NCBI RefSeq assembly: GCF_014529945.1
Contig: NZ_JACVFB010000001.1
Coordinates: forward strand, 1,116,001-1,180,000
Source of the DNA: Chitinophaga varians
GTDB taxonomy: Bacteria; Bacteroidota; Bacteroidia; Chitinophagales; Chitinophagaceae
Reading direction: 5' to 3'
Length of the DNA stretch: 64,000 bases
Positions 41,366-49,670 of the stretch are shown one piece after another; the first letter of the stretch is position 1, and each line of letters opens with the position of its first letter. A program made the position numbers and the translations under genes. Below the pieces are notes generated by a model. It was not told the origin of the DNA. It did not search any database and saw nothing but the letters and a program-made list of their open reading frames with translations.

Positions 41366-41789
41366 GATGGCTACTGCCATACACTGTAATTTCGTATATA
41401 CATCACAGTGAGTAATTGTATAACCTTCCTTTGATATAATCCCTTGGCATATTCTGGTGCAAGGGTTTTTTTTATGGAAAATTTTGCCTGTCTCCCTGAA
41501 AAAAAGTAAGGATGTATAACTAAAACGTATAAACGATATTTATTTAGTTTAAAAAAAATTGATGTGATGGGGTAGTAGATAAGCCGGAGGGGTGTAGCCG
41601 ATTTCTTTATATCCGTTTCAAACTGTTTGTGGTGGCCGTTTTAGGAGGGCTGTTGCTGGTGTTGTTTTTACTCTTGGCACAGACTTTGTAAATAGCCTGC
41701 CTGTTCTAACAAAGGTACCTTGATTGTAACAACTTTAGACTTGTTATGCTTAGAACAGATTATATAATTTAACCCAATACTAATTATTT
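41366..41789. other. intergenic region with a second terminator-like hairpin
   Basis: This 424-bp gap lies between bioB and the OmpA gene. CCCTTG (41441) pairs with CAAGGG (41460), followed by eight T (to 41473), though no gene ends there; a short untranslated RNA is possible. About 41578-41691 is an open frame for a hydrophobic peptide without a start codon. The OmpA promoter region (AACAACTTTAG near 41729) resembles that of the TolC gene (near 2968). Confidence 0.5.
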
Positions 41790-43193
41790 ATGAGGATGTT
41801 TACGAAATTTGGGAAGTCTATCATGGTGACTTCATCTGTACTTGCTTTATCTGGAGCCGCGTTTGCGCAGGACAAGGATAGTACCCTGAAAACAAATCGT
41901 GTTGTTCCCTTCAATGGCGTAAAAGATTATCGTACGTGGTCTGTAGGCGCATGGGGCGGTGGTTCCGCAGCTTTTGGTCCATTTGGCGGTCCCTACTACT
42001 TCAATAACTTCGATTTTAAGAATGTAGGCTTTGTATATGGTGCGTACGTGAAGAAACAAATATTCCACAACTTTGGCCTGCAGGCGGACTTCATGCGCGG
42101 ACAGGTAAAAGGCGCTACCAAAGCATCGCAGACACTGACTGATATCAACGGTGCACCGTTAGCTGGCGGCATCAAATCTTTCCAGACAGATATTGACTGG
42201 TCTGCATCACTCAGTGGTGTACTCAGCCTGGGTTCTATCAACTGGATCAACAAACAGAGTTTTGTGATTCCTTACGTATCTGTGGGTGCAGGTGCGATGG
42301 CATTTAAACCTACTGTTACTGCGGCCGACGGAACAGAGACCGCTGTAAAAACCAGCGGTGGTAAATCCACTCACACAGAGATGTTCATCCCGGTTGGCCT
42401 AGGTGCTAAATTTGTAGTGGCTCCGGGTGTAAACATCGACCTGGCCTATAACACAAATTTTGTGAACAGTAAAGTGTTCGACGGTGTGAACAGCGGTAAC
42501 AAAGACAAGTTCTCCACTGCTAAGCTGGGCCTTGAATTTGCGCTGGGCAAGAAAAGAAAACCGCAGCTGGCGGTCGTAAATCCTGCTGCACAACTGGCAG
42601 AAGACCTGTGGACTAAAAATGCCGCACTGAAAACTTCCCTGGCAGAAAGCGATGCCCGTAATCAGGCAGCTATCGGTCAGCTGAAAGAAGAAATTGACGG
42701 CATGAAGCGTGATACCGACGGCGACGGTGTTCCTGATTATCTGGACAAATGCCCGAACACGCCTGCCGGTACCAAAGTTGATGGCGCTGGTTGCCCGCTG
42801 CCGGCTCCTGTACAGGTAGTGAAAGAAAAAGTGATTGTAACAGAAGCTGATAGGAAAGTAGTAAAAGACGCGATCGACAACCTGGAATTTGATCTGGGTA
42901 AAGCCACTATTCGTCCTAACTCTTTCGCCAGCCTCGATAAGGTGGCCAACCTGCTGGTAGAGAAAAACTTCAGCCTGAAACTGGCTGGTCATACCGATAA
43001 CACTGGTTCTGCTACTACCAACATGCGTCTTTCCAAAGAACGTGCTGAGTCTATCAAATCTTATCTGGTATCCAAAGGTGCAAATCCTTCCCGGATTGAA
43101 GCTACCGGTTATGGATCTACGCAGCCGATTGCCACCAACAAGACGGCTGCTGGTCGCCAACAGAACAGAAGAGTAGAATTTACTTTATACTAA
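41790..43193 (+). CDS. OmpA-family outer-membrane protein
   Basis: A 467-residue envelope protein. A signal peptide (ending near AAFAQ) leads to an N-terminal beta-barrel of about 240 residues, then a coiled linker, a thrombospondin-type-3-like calcium motif (DTDGDGVPDYLDKCPNTPAG) and the OmpA peptidoglycan-binding domain (LEFDLGKATIRPNSFASL, LAGHTDNTGSATTNMRLSKERAESIKSYL in part, ending RRVEFTLY). Asp and Arg of the peptidoglycan-binding loop are present (GHTDN, LSKERA). It anchors the outer membrane to the cell wall and is likely abundant; its own promoter and a strong terminator fit that. Confidence 0.95.
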   Translation: MRMFTKFGKSIMVTSSVLALSGAAFAQDKDSTLKTNRVVPFNGVKDYRTWSVGAWGGGSAAFGPFGGPYYFNNFDFKNVGFVYGAYVKKQIFHNFGLQADFMRGQVKGATKASQTLTDINGAPLAGGIKSFQTDIDWSASLSGVLSLGSINWINKQSFVIPYVSVGAGAMAFKPTVTAADGTETAVKTSGGKSTHTEMFIPVGLGAKFVVAPGVNIDLAYNTNFVNSKVFDGVNSGNKDKFSTAKLGLEFALGKKRKPQLAVVNPAAQLAEDLWTKNAALKTSLAESDARNQAAIGQLKEEIDGMKRDTDGDGVPDYLDKCPNTPAGTKVDGAGCPLPAPVQVVKEKVIVTEADRKVVKDAIDNLEFDLGKATIRPNSFASLDKVANLLVEKNFSLKLAGHTDNTGSATTNMRLSKERAESIKSYLVSKGANPSRIEATGYGSTQPIATNKTAAGRQQNRRVEFTLY

Positions 43194-43232
43194 TCTTCTT
43201 ATAACATCCATTTTTTAACTTGCCTTCAAATT

Positions 43233-43266
43233 AAAAAGCTGTTCCTGTTACGGAACAGCTTTTTTT
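43233..43266 (+). terminator. rho-independent terminator after the OmpA gene
   Basis: AAAAAGCTGTTCC (43233-43245) pairs perfectly with GGAACAGCTTTTT (43252-43264), followed by more T. Confidence 0.9.
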
Positions 43267-43392
43267 GTACCTTGTAACCAACCCTGCAGTTTCCCGAGAT
43301 GATTGTACAGCATTCTTTCTTCCGGGAATTTTAAAAAATGAGTTTATATATCGTTGGAGAAAGAACAACCCGTTTAATCTTAAAATACAAGC

Positions 43393-43932
43393 ATGATCAA
43401 ATATTTGTTTCCCCTTATGTGCCTGCTGATGATGACCACCTGTGTATCAGCACAAACAGCGTCTATCCATAATTCACCGGATTGGGTAAAGTTTGGCGTG
43501 ATGTCAATGGGCGTACGGGTAAAATATACCATTACGCCTCACGGACTGGAGCGCACCTGGTTGGACACCAATGGTCCCGCCATTGATTCTTCGGTGGTAA
43601 AGCAATCGTCGGAACAATGGCAACAAAGCCGGTTTATCATCGATGCTATACCCGGATTGTTGTTCACTGCCGGTCACACAGCGAATTGGGGCTGCCTGCA
43701 TTGCCATGACCAGCCCGCAGTCATGATTGAGCTGGGATTTAGTGACCGGACATCGTTGTATTACCTGATCGATTCAGATACCAACGCGCTGCCGGCGTCT
43801 ATCCGGAAATACGTGTACGATGTGCTGATACAGACGAATCGTTTGATAGCAGGAGCAAATGCACAGAAAGAGACTACTGCAAAGAAAGATACTATGCTCC
43901 AGGGACCAAGAAAAATATCTCAACAGTTATAA
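43393..43932 (+). CDS. secreted hypothetical protein with a CxxCH motif
   Basis: A 179-residue protein with a Sec signal (MIKYLFPLMCLLMMTTCVSAQ). The middle has NWGCLHCHDQPAVMIELGF, so Cys101, Cys104 and His105 form a CxxCH sequence. CxxCH binds heme c in cytochromes, but I recall related Bacteroidota proteins with CPDCxDQ at this place, which points to a metal site or disulfide rather than heme. The C-terminal 30 residues are polar and may be unstructured. It overlaps a reading frame of the downstream gene remnant. Function unknown. Confidence 0.75.
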   Translation: MIKYLFPLMCLLMMTTCVSAQTASIHNSPDWVKFGVMSMGVRVKYTITPHGLERTWLDTNGPAIDSSVVKQSSEQWQQSRFIIDAIPGLLFTAGHTANWGCLHCHDQPAVMIELGFSDRTSLYYLIDSDTNALPASIRKYVYDVLIQTNRLIAGANAQKETTAKKDTMLQGPRKISQQL

Positions 43933-44193
43933 GCGAATAAAAAAATACGACTACAACCCGGGCTTTTACCTGGACGTTAATAGTTACAACTGTACCTATG
44001 AGGTGATGATAAATGATATGCCGGCATATTCATTTTATGGCTCGGGGAACCAGGGTGGGACTGTTTTCCCGGTATCCCCCTTATTCTAAGGGGGGAGTCT
44101 GCGATGATTGGTATTGCGGACAATAAATACAAAATTTATAGCCTCCTATTGCACAAACCCGCTGGCAGCAATCAATTGCAGGTAATAAGATAG
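43922..44193 (+). pseudogene. frameshifted remnant of an unidentified gene
   Basis: One frame reads NSYKRIKKYDYNPGFYLDVN, YNCTYEVMINDMPAYSFYG and GGTVFPVSPLF, then stops at 44087-44089. Adding one base in the C-run 44076-44080 restores a continuous reading: SPLILRGESAMIGIADNK, open to a stop at 44191-44193. The pattern (CTYEVxINDxPxYxFYG, then PVSPLIL) recalls a family of small beta-rich Bacteroidota proteins whose name I cannot give. No clear start codon exists, so it looks like a decayed gene; a base-call error at the C-run is the other possibility. Confidence 0.45.
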
Positions 44194-44217
44194 TCCTCCT
44201 TTTGGGGAGCAAAACAA

Positions 44218-44253
44218 CAAGCGGCCGTCTCCAATTGATGAGACGGCCGCTTG
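44218..44253 (-). terminator. terminator of the tandem membrane-protein operon
   Basis: CAAGCGGCCGTCTC (44218-44231) pairs perfectly with GAGACGGCCGCTTG (44240-44253); the minus strand continues TTGTTTTG. Confidence 0.75.
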
Positions 44254-44266
44254 CTGTTTATCAGGA

Positions 44267-44659
44267 TCATGGATGAAGGCCGGCTGTGGGAGTGACGTGG
44301 GTTTGACGGGCTTTGGAGATTCTTCTTCCCCGGAAAAACAGATAGAGGTTGAGGAATAACATGATACCGAGATAGATGAAGAATCCACCCAGCTTGCTGC
44401 TCAGCACTTCCATCAATTCACGTGGGCTACTGAGTTCTGTCCCGATTTTCATGATCCAGAAAGCAAAGCCGATGTTGAGGAGATAGAACCCGGTTTCAAA
44501 AAGTTTGTTGGTGGCCAATGCGAGTTGCTGGTTGCCATGAAAAATATCGATCATAAACACTTTACTGTTTTTAAACAGTATCCAGGCTACGAGCCAGGTC
44601 ACCACTATGACTACCGGCAGGTAAATCAGGTAGGCAGAAAAATTAAATGCGGGATGCAT
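44267..44659 (-). CDS. small membrane protein, paralogue of the next gene
   Basis: A 130-residue inner-membrane protein with four hydrophobic segments (YLIYLPVVIVVTWLVAWILF, then FETGFYLLNIGFAFWIM and LGGFFIYLGIMLFLNLYLFF). It resembles the 44663-45022 protein along its length: KNSKVFMIDIF against RNGKVFIHGLI, and KLFETGFYLLNIGFA against NILLTGYYLVNIGYA. The two genes are 3 bp apart and most likely arose by tandem duplication. They may form a hetero-oligomer. Function unknown. Confidence 0.8.
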   Translation of the reverse strand: MHPAFNFSAYLIYLPVVIVVTWLVAWILFKNSKVFMIDIFHGNQQLALATNKLFETGFYLLNIGFAFWIMKIGTELSSPRELMEVLSSKLGGFFIYLGIMLFLNLYLFFRGRRISKARQTHVTPTAGLHP

Positions 44660-44662
44660 ATG

Positions 44663-45022
44663 TTATGGTTTTATGGGATGAAGTAATTGTTTTTTTCTGC
44701 TGATGTAGTAGATAGCACTCATGTTGAAACAATGCAGCAGCCCCAATGTGAGGATAATTAACCCCGAGCTGGCTGTTATTTCCGTTATCAGTTCCGTGAC
44801 GTTGTGGATGGTCTTCCAAAAGGAGATCATGACGGTAGCATAACCGATGTTGACCAGATAATACCCTGTGAGCAGAATGTTGTTGATCGCTTCGCATAAG
44901 GCAGTGTCCTGTGGTATCAGGCCGTGGATGAAGACCTTGCCGTTTCGGTAAAAACGAAGCCCAACATGTACTGTGATCAGGTAAGTGATAGCAAAGTAGA
45001 TCAGATAGGCAAGGATGTTCAT
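44663..45022 (-). CDS. small membrane protein, paralogue of the previous gene
   Basis: A 119-residue inner-membrane protein with about four membrane segments (YLIYFAITYLITVHVGLRFY, LLTGYYLVNIGYATVMI, SGLIILTLGLLHCFNMSAIYY). It is the first gene of a two-gene operon with its paralogue 44267-44659. The shared pattern is a short loop after helix 1 (xGKVFIxx) and GYYLVNIGYA in helix 2. No known transporter or enzyme motif is visible. Confidence 0.8.
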   Translation of the reverse strand: MNILAYLIYFAITYLITVHVGLRFYRNGKVFIHGLIPQDTALCEAINNILLTGYYLVNIGYATVMISFWKTIHNVTELITEITASSGLIILTLGLLHCFNMSAIYYISRKKQLLHPIKP

Positions 45023-45177
45023 GGCTTGTAGGTTTGCTTTTCTGATGTCAAAAGTATTTAAAGTTTCTGTATTTTCAAAAATAATTGAAAATAAAATATA
45101 CGAAAGTGCAAACGGAAAAGCATAAACGATGTTAAGTGAATTGCCTGGAGGGGTTGCTGGTGGCTCCGGCAGCGGGG

Positions 45178-46158
45178 TTATCCTGCGGTTGTCCTGTGGG
45201 CGTATTTATTTTTGTATTCCACCGGGGTCATGCCGGTGATGCGCCGGAATACTTCCCGGAAAGTTTGCATGTCGGTATAACCGGTGTAGACCATCACCTC
45301 CTGAATAGACCGTCGGCCGATTTCGAGCTGTGTTTTGGCGCCTTCGATTCTGACGTGTTGCACATATTCCGCGACGGTATGGCGGGTAGCTTTTTTGAAA
45401 CGCCTTTCAAAGGTGCGGCGGCTCATATTGAATTGGACCGCCAGTTCATCAACGGTGAATTTCTCCCGGTAATGTTTTTCAATATGGGCCTGCGACGCTC
45501 TGATAACATCATCGTCGTGGTCCTTTAGTCCGTGGAAGACGATGAAAGGGGATTGCACATTTTTATCCAGGTCCACGGCAAAATACTTGGCGGTATAAAT
45601 GGCTATTTCCCGGCCGGCATATTTTTCCACCAGATGGAGCAGCAGGTTCCAGTAGGCGTTGCCACCACCGCTGGAGTAGAGGCCCTGCTGGTCGGTGATC
45701 ATCCGTTCATCTACCACTTCAATGGCGGGGTAATAGAATTTCAGTTCATTGGCGCAGTGCCAGTGCGTGGTGCACTGCCTGCCTTTCAGCAAGCCGGAAA
45801 AAGCCAGCAGGAACACGCCCGATCCCAGGCTGGCCACTTCAGCGCCTTCCTTGTATTGCGCTGATGCCCACAGGGTGTATTCCCTGTTGAGCATAACAGC
45901 TGTATTCATATCTCCGGTAAGCGCCGGGATGATGATCAGGTCCGCATCAGTAACTGTATCCAGCAATACATCCGGCCGAACAGAGATGGTGCCGCGCTCA
46001 TACTGTACTTCAGCAGTGATGCCGGCCAGGTGCACTTCAAAGAGCGCGGGCTTGCCTTTCTCTACCAGAAATTCGTTGACCATTTCAAACAAATGCCGGC
46101 AATCGGCAATCGATGCTACCAGGGCATGACGGATCGTAAGGATGTATATGTGGACCAT
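45178..46158 (-). CDS. GlxA-type regulator (DJ-1/PfpI domain plus AraC HTH)
   Basis: A 326-residue regulator. Residues 1-190 form a DJ-1/PfpI-like domain (ADLIIIPALTGDMNTAV, then EVASLGSGVFLLAFSGLLKGR). At the site where PfpI enzymes have the nucleophile Cys in SxCTG there is SLGSG, so it cannot be an active amidase or glyoxalase. The C-terminal AraC domain has two helix-turn-helix units (FTVDELAVQFNMSRRTFERRFKKATRHT and SIQEVMVYTGYTDMQTFREVFRRITGMTP). It is divergent from a VOC-DUF4287 operon (113 bp between starts), its likely target. Confidence 0.92.
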   Translation of the reverse strand: MVHIYILTIRHALVASIADCRHLFEMVNEFLVEKGKPALFEVHLAGITAEVQYERGTISVRPDVLLDTVTDADLIIIPALTGDMNTAVMLNREYTLWASAQYKEGAEVASLGSGVFLLAFSGLLKGRQCTTHWHCANELKFYYPAIEVVDERMITDQQGLYSSGGGNAYWNLLLHLVEKYAGREIAIYTAKYFAVDLDKNVQSPFIVFHGLKDHDDDVIRASQAHIEKHYREKFTVDELAVQFNMSRRTFERRFKKATRHTVAEYVQHVRIEGAKTQLEIGRRSIQEVMVYTGYTDMQTFREVFRRITGMTPVEYKNKYAHRTTAG

Positions 46159-46242
46159 GCGCCAAAGATAAGTACAACAAATGACGCAAATACCTACCTA
46201 AGGTTGTCGTATTCGCCCTTTAGAAACATGGGATTTGGTCTT

Positions 46243-46250
46243 TACCTTTG
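46243..46250 (+). promoter_or_regulatory. Bacteroidota -7 element for the VOC operon
   Basis: TACCTTTG, exact TAnnTTTG, 21 bp before the ATG at 46272; it supports this start over an earlier in-frame codon at 46248. Confidence 0.65.
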
Positions 46251-46271
46251 GGGCATCGAAAAAAAAACATT

Positions 46272-46703
46272 ATGCAAGCAATGACCACCTACTTCAATTT
46301 CATGGGTAACACCGAAGAAGCAATGAATTTTTATAAAACGGTTTTGGGCGGTGAGATCACCTCAATTTCCCGTTTTAGTGACGTGCCCGGTTACGAAAGG
46401 ATGCCGGTACAGGAGCATAATAAAATCATGCATATGAGCCTGACGACGAAAAGCGGCGCTGTGCTGATGGCTACAGATTTCCTGGAATCCATGGAGCAAC
46501 GTTTGGTATTGGGTAATAATATACATCTGGTGATCAATACTGATTCAGAGCAGGAACTGGAGCAATTGTTCGAGACCCTGTCTGCCGGTGGCAAGGTGGA
46601 AATGCCCGTCAATAAAACGTTCTGGGGCGCTTACTTCGGCATGTGCGAAGACCGGTTCGGCATAAAATGGATGTTGAATTACAATTACCCGCAAAACAGT
46701 TAA
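46272..46703 (+). CDS. PhnB-like VOC-family protein
   Basis: A 143-residue cytoplasmic protein of the PhnB/3-demethylubiquinone-methyltransferase-like VOC group. It starts TTYFNFMGNTEEAMNFYKTVLGGEI, has KIMHMSLTTKSGAVLMATDF in the middle and ends WGAYFGMCEDRFGIKWMLNY, all typical for PhnB-like proteins. The family's function is unclear, with possible roles in binding or metabolising small molecules. It is first in a two-gene operon with a DUF4287 gene 3 bp downstream, divergent from a GlxA-type regulator. Confidence 0.92.
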   Translation: MQAMTTYFNFMGNTEEAMNFYKTVLGGEITSISRFSDVPGYERMPVQEHNKIMHMSLTTKSGAVLMATDFLESMEQRLVLGNNIHLVINTDSEQELEQLFETLSAGGKVEMPVNKTFWGAYFGMCEDRFGIKWMLNYNYPQNS

Positions 46704-46706
46704 ACG

Positions 46707-46925
46707 ATGTCTTTTCAGGCCTATCTGGATAATATCCAAAAGAAAACCGGAAAGTCTCCTGAAGATTTCCAAAAGCTGGCAGAGAAAAAAGGGCTGTTGG
46801 AAAAAGGAGCGCTGAAGCCGGGCGTGAAAGCCGGGCAGATTGTGGCGTGGCTCAAAGAAGAGTATGAACTGGGGCATGGACATGCCATGTCTATCTATGC
46901 TTATTTCACCGGCAAAAGAGTGTAA
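46707..46925 (+). CDS. DUF4287 protein
   Basis: A 72-residue cytoplasmic protein matching DUF4287 over its full length: QAYLDNIQKKTGKSPEDFQKLAEKKGL, then KAGQIVAWLKEEYELGHGHAMSIYAYF. The conserved GHGHAM segment is intact. The family is small, helical and uncharacterised, and often lies beside VOC or DUF1801 proteins. Here it follows the PhnB-like gene by 3 bp, so they are co-expressed. Confidence 0.93.
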   Translation: MSFQAYLDNIQKKTGKSPEDFQKLAEKKGLLEKGALKPGVKAGQIVAWLKEEYELGHGHAMSIYAYFTGKRV

Positions 46926-46935
46926 TGGGTGGCTT

Positions 46936-47559
46936 TTAAATAAGCCCCCATTCTCTGGCCCTGTTAAGCAGCGACACGGTATTATTGACTTTGAGCTTTT
47001 GCATCAGGCTGCGGCGATGGCTGTCGACTGTGACGGCGCTGATGAAGATCTTTTCACCGATCTGTGGAGAACTCAGTCCCTGTGCAAGCCACAGCAGCAC
47101 TTCTTTTTCACGACGGGTAATGGGAGGCATTTCCGTCAGTGCGTCCGCTGCCAGTCCGGTCAGCACCTGTTGCACGCCTTCGCCGAAGTAAATACCACCG
47201 GAAGCCACGATCTGAATGGCTTTCTCCAGCTCTTCCATCGGTGCGCTTTTTAATACATAACCGGAAGCGCCGTTGTTGAACATACGCAGTATCACACTTC
47301 TTTCACTGTAGTTGCTCAGTCCCAGAATGCGCAGGTGGGGCGCTGCTTTTCTGATACTGCTGCAAAGGTCTACGCCGTTGCCGTCCGGCAGGTTTACATC
47401 CAACAATAGTATAGATGCCGGCGTATGCTGTATCATCGCCATTGTTTCTGCGGCGTTGGCGGCAGTGCCGGCAATGCGGAAGTCGTCTTTCGTTCGCAGA
47501 AAAGAACGCAGTCCTTCTGTAATGAGGGGATGGTCGTCTGCGATGAGTATGTCGATCAT
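46936..47559 (-). CDS. NarL/FixJ-type response regulator
   Basis: A 207-residue regulator with receiver and LuxR-type HTH. The receiver has IADDHPLITEGL, the phosphoacceptor in SILLLDVNLPDGNGVDL and the conserved Lys in GYVLKSAPMEEL. The C-terminal HTH reads ITRREKEVLLWLAQGLSSPQIGEKIFISAVTVDSHR. The ATG at 47559 overlaps the stop of the kinase gene (ATGA), so this start is preferred over an ATG 9 bp earlier. It is the partner of the kinase at 47556-49493. Confidence 0.93.
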   Translation of the reverse strand: MIDILIADDHPLITEGLRSFLRTKDDFRIAGTAANAAETMAMIQHTPASILLLDVNLPDGNGVDLCSSIRKAAPHLRILGLSNYSERSVILRMFNNGASGYVLKSAPMEELEKAIQIVASGGIYFGEGVQQVLTGLAADALTEMPPITRREKEVLLWLAQGLSSPQIGEKIFISAVTVDSHRRSLMQKLKVNNTVSLLNRAREWGLI

Positions 47560-49493
47560 GGCCTGCATTCTATGTTGATCACGGACCCGCCGTTTTTTCG
47601 GGAGATGATCTCGGTTTTACCATTTAAATAGTCCACGCGTGCCCGTACATTGGTAAGTCCGGCGCCGGTGTAGGCTGCGGCGGTGTCGAAGCCTGCGCCG
47701 TTATCTTCTACTGTTATCAGTAATAATCCTTCTTCGAGTGTTGCCTGTACCAGCATTTCTGTGGCATGGGCATGCCGCACTACGTTGGTGGCCAGTTCCT
47801 GAATAATCCGGTATATCATCAACTGTGTGGTATTGTTGGAAAGCTGTTCCAGGCCATAGTGATGGAACCGCACCTGCAGGCCGGACCGGCGAACGGTGTC
47901 AAAGAAATCTTTCAGGGCTTCTGTCAGGCCATAGCGCAATAAAGTTTCCGGCATCATGTTTCTGGAAATCTGCCGCAGATCGGCGATGGCAGTTTCAAGT
48001 TTGCGTGCGGAGGTGGCCACTGCCTCTGTGGAGGGCCTGTTCGTGATCTGGTCCAGTTGCATCTTCAAAGCGGTAAGCGTGCCGCCGAGGCCATCATGCA
48101 GATCGCGTGCCAGTCGCAGTCTTTCCTGTTCTTGTCCTTCCAGCATGGAGGTGTAGGAAGTGATGCGCTGCTGTTGTCGTACCTGTTCCAGTTCCTGCCG
48201 GATGATTTTTCTTTTGTTGCGATAGTAGAAAACGAAGAACACGATACCTAGTAACACCAGACCGGTGAAGCTGCCGAGAAGTAGTTGCCGGTTGCGCGCC
48301 TGTTGCAGTGTTTTTTCCCTGGCGTCACCGGTAGCCTGCAGCGTCAGTATTTTCTTTTCCTGTTCCAGCGTCCGATGCCGGATTTCCAGGTCATTGATCC
48401 GTATGTCCATTTCCTGTTGCCGCAGGCTGTCTCTGAGCGGCTGGTATTGTTTGTAGAGTGCCAACGCCTTCAAAGGATGTCCCAGCTTATCTTCCAGTTC
48501 GGCCATATCTTTCAGGCCACTGAGCCGGAAGTAAGGCAGCTTGTCTTCTTCTCCCATCTGCCGCAGCGAGGTGGCGGTAGCCAGTGCAGCTTTCCACAGC
48601 TGTTGCGCTTTCTGTTGCTGTAACAATGCCGTGTAATAATTGAACAGGTTGGGCCGGTCACCGAATTTGTCAATGACTGTACGGGCCTGTGCCAGTAGGG
48701 TGTCTGCGGTGCTGTACTGCCGCGAGCTACTGGCATACATGGCGGCATAGATATAGTAAGTTCCCCATTGCCGTGATGCAGGAAGCTGATCTAGCAGTAG
48801 CCGTGCGCGGTGCAGATAGGCCGGCATGGCAGCGATGCTGTCCATCTTATACAATAGCGAGGTCATATCGATATAGGAGCCGGCGGTATTTTCTTTTGGG
48901 CTGCTTTGCTCCGCTATGGCAATGTTGCGCAGCATATAACGATACGCCTGTTCATATCGACCGATGTTGATCAGTTTGGAAGATATGTTGTGCAGACATA
49001 CCGCCAGGGCGGCAGAATCGTGCCACGCTTCGAATTCGGGCACCAGGGAGGTGAGCAGCGCCAGTTCACGATCGGCCAACCCTTTTCTGCCCAGGGCTAC
49101 TGACAGGTTGCCGGTAGCCTTGGCGCGCGTTCTGCGTGCGATGGTGCTGGTATCGTTTTCCAGTAACTGGCGCGCTTCTTCAAAATAACGAATGGCATCG
49201 TCCAGGTGATTGGAACGCATCAGGACAGTGCCCTGCATAGCCGTGGCTTTAGACTGGTACAGGCGGTTATTGCTGCGGTGGCTGACAGCCACTGCTTCCC
49301 GGGCATAACGGAGCGCATTGTCTGCTGCGCCTGCCCGGGAACTGGTTTCCGCCAGCTGAAGGAGGACGCTGGTACGACCGGTATCTGTGCTGCTGTTGCG
49401 AAGTAATTGCCGTAGACTGTCGGGCGCCTGCCGGCTGTAGGCAGGACTGGTTAACCATAAAAGCAGTATGACGGGGGCTAAATAGTTTTTCAT
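47556..49493 (-). CDS. TPR sensor histidine kinase (HisKA_3 type)
   Basis: A 645-residue kinase. Signal peptide (ending near AYSRQ), then TPR repeats through residue about 370 in the periplasm, a coiled segment, one membrane helix (LLLGSFTGLVLLGIVFFVFYY), and the HisKA_3 dimerisation domain ERLRLARDLHDGLGGTLTAL with the phosphorylated His. The ATPase domain has ATNVVRHAHATE and VEDNGAGFDTAA. It is translationally coupled to its NarL-type partner. The 57890-59890 kinase has the same build. The signal sensed by the TPR domain is unknown. Confidence 0.92.
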   Translation of the reverse strand: MKNYLAPVILLLWLTSPAYSRQAPDSLRQLLRNSSTDTGRTSVLLQLAETSSRAGAADNALRYAREAVAVSHRSNNRLYQSKATAMQGTVLMRSNHLDDAIRYFEEARQLLENDTSTIARRTRAKATGNLSVALGRKGLADRELALLTSLVPEFEAWHDSAALAVCLHNISSKLINIGRYEQAYRYMLRNIAIAEQSSPKENTAGSYIDMTSLLYKMDSIAAMPAYLHRARLLLDQLPASRQWGTYYIYAAMYASSSRQYSTADTLLAQARTVIDKFGDRPNLFNYYTALLQQQKAQQLWKAALATATSLRQMGEEDKLPYFRLSGLKDMAELEDKLGHPLKALALYKQYQPLRDSLRQQEMDIRINDLEIRHRTLEQEKKILTLQATGDAREKTLQQARNRQLLLGSFTGLVLLGIVFFVFYYRNKRKIIRQELEQVRQQQRITSYTSMLEGQEQERLRLARDLHDGLGGTLTALKMQLDQITNRPSTEAVATSARKLETAIADLRQISRNMMPETLLRYGLTEALKDFFDTVRRSGLQVRFHHYGLEQLSNNTTQLMIYRIIQELATNVVRHAHATEMLVQATLEEGLLLITVEDNGAGFDTAAAYTGAGLTNVRARVDYLNGKTEIISRKNGGSVINIECRP

Positions 49494-49670
49494 GGTCGGA
49501 GGATTGAGGGCAATAATACAAATATAGCGGGGAGGGTGGACATACGGGATATAAATTCCATAAAATCACGGAGATGAAAATCCGTACATCCACGAATTGA
49601 CTCGTGGCCGCTGGTAGCAGATCTTTGTGGCGCAGCTCCTTTTGGCTGTTAACCCTTCAATGCTACCAAT

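Noticed and set aside
41578..41691. Hydrophobic peptide frame (about RFKLFVVAVLGGLLLVLF)
   Set aside because: It looks like a membrane helix but has no ATG, GTG or TTG at a sensible place after the preceding stop.
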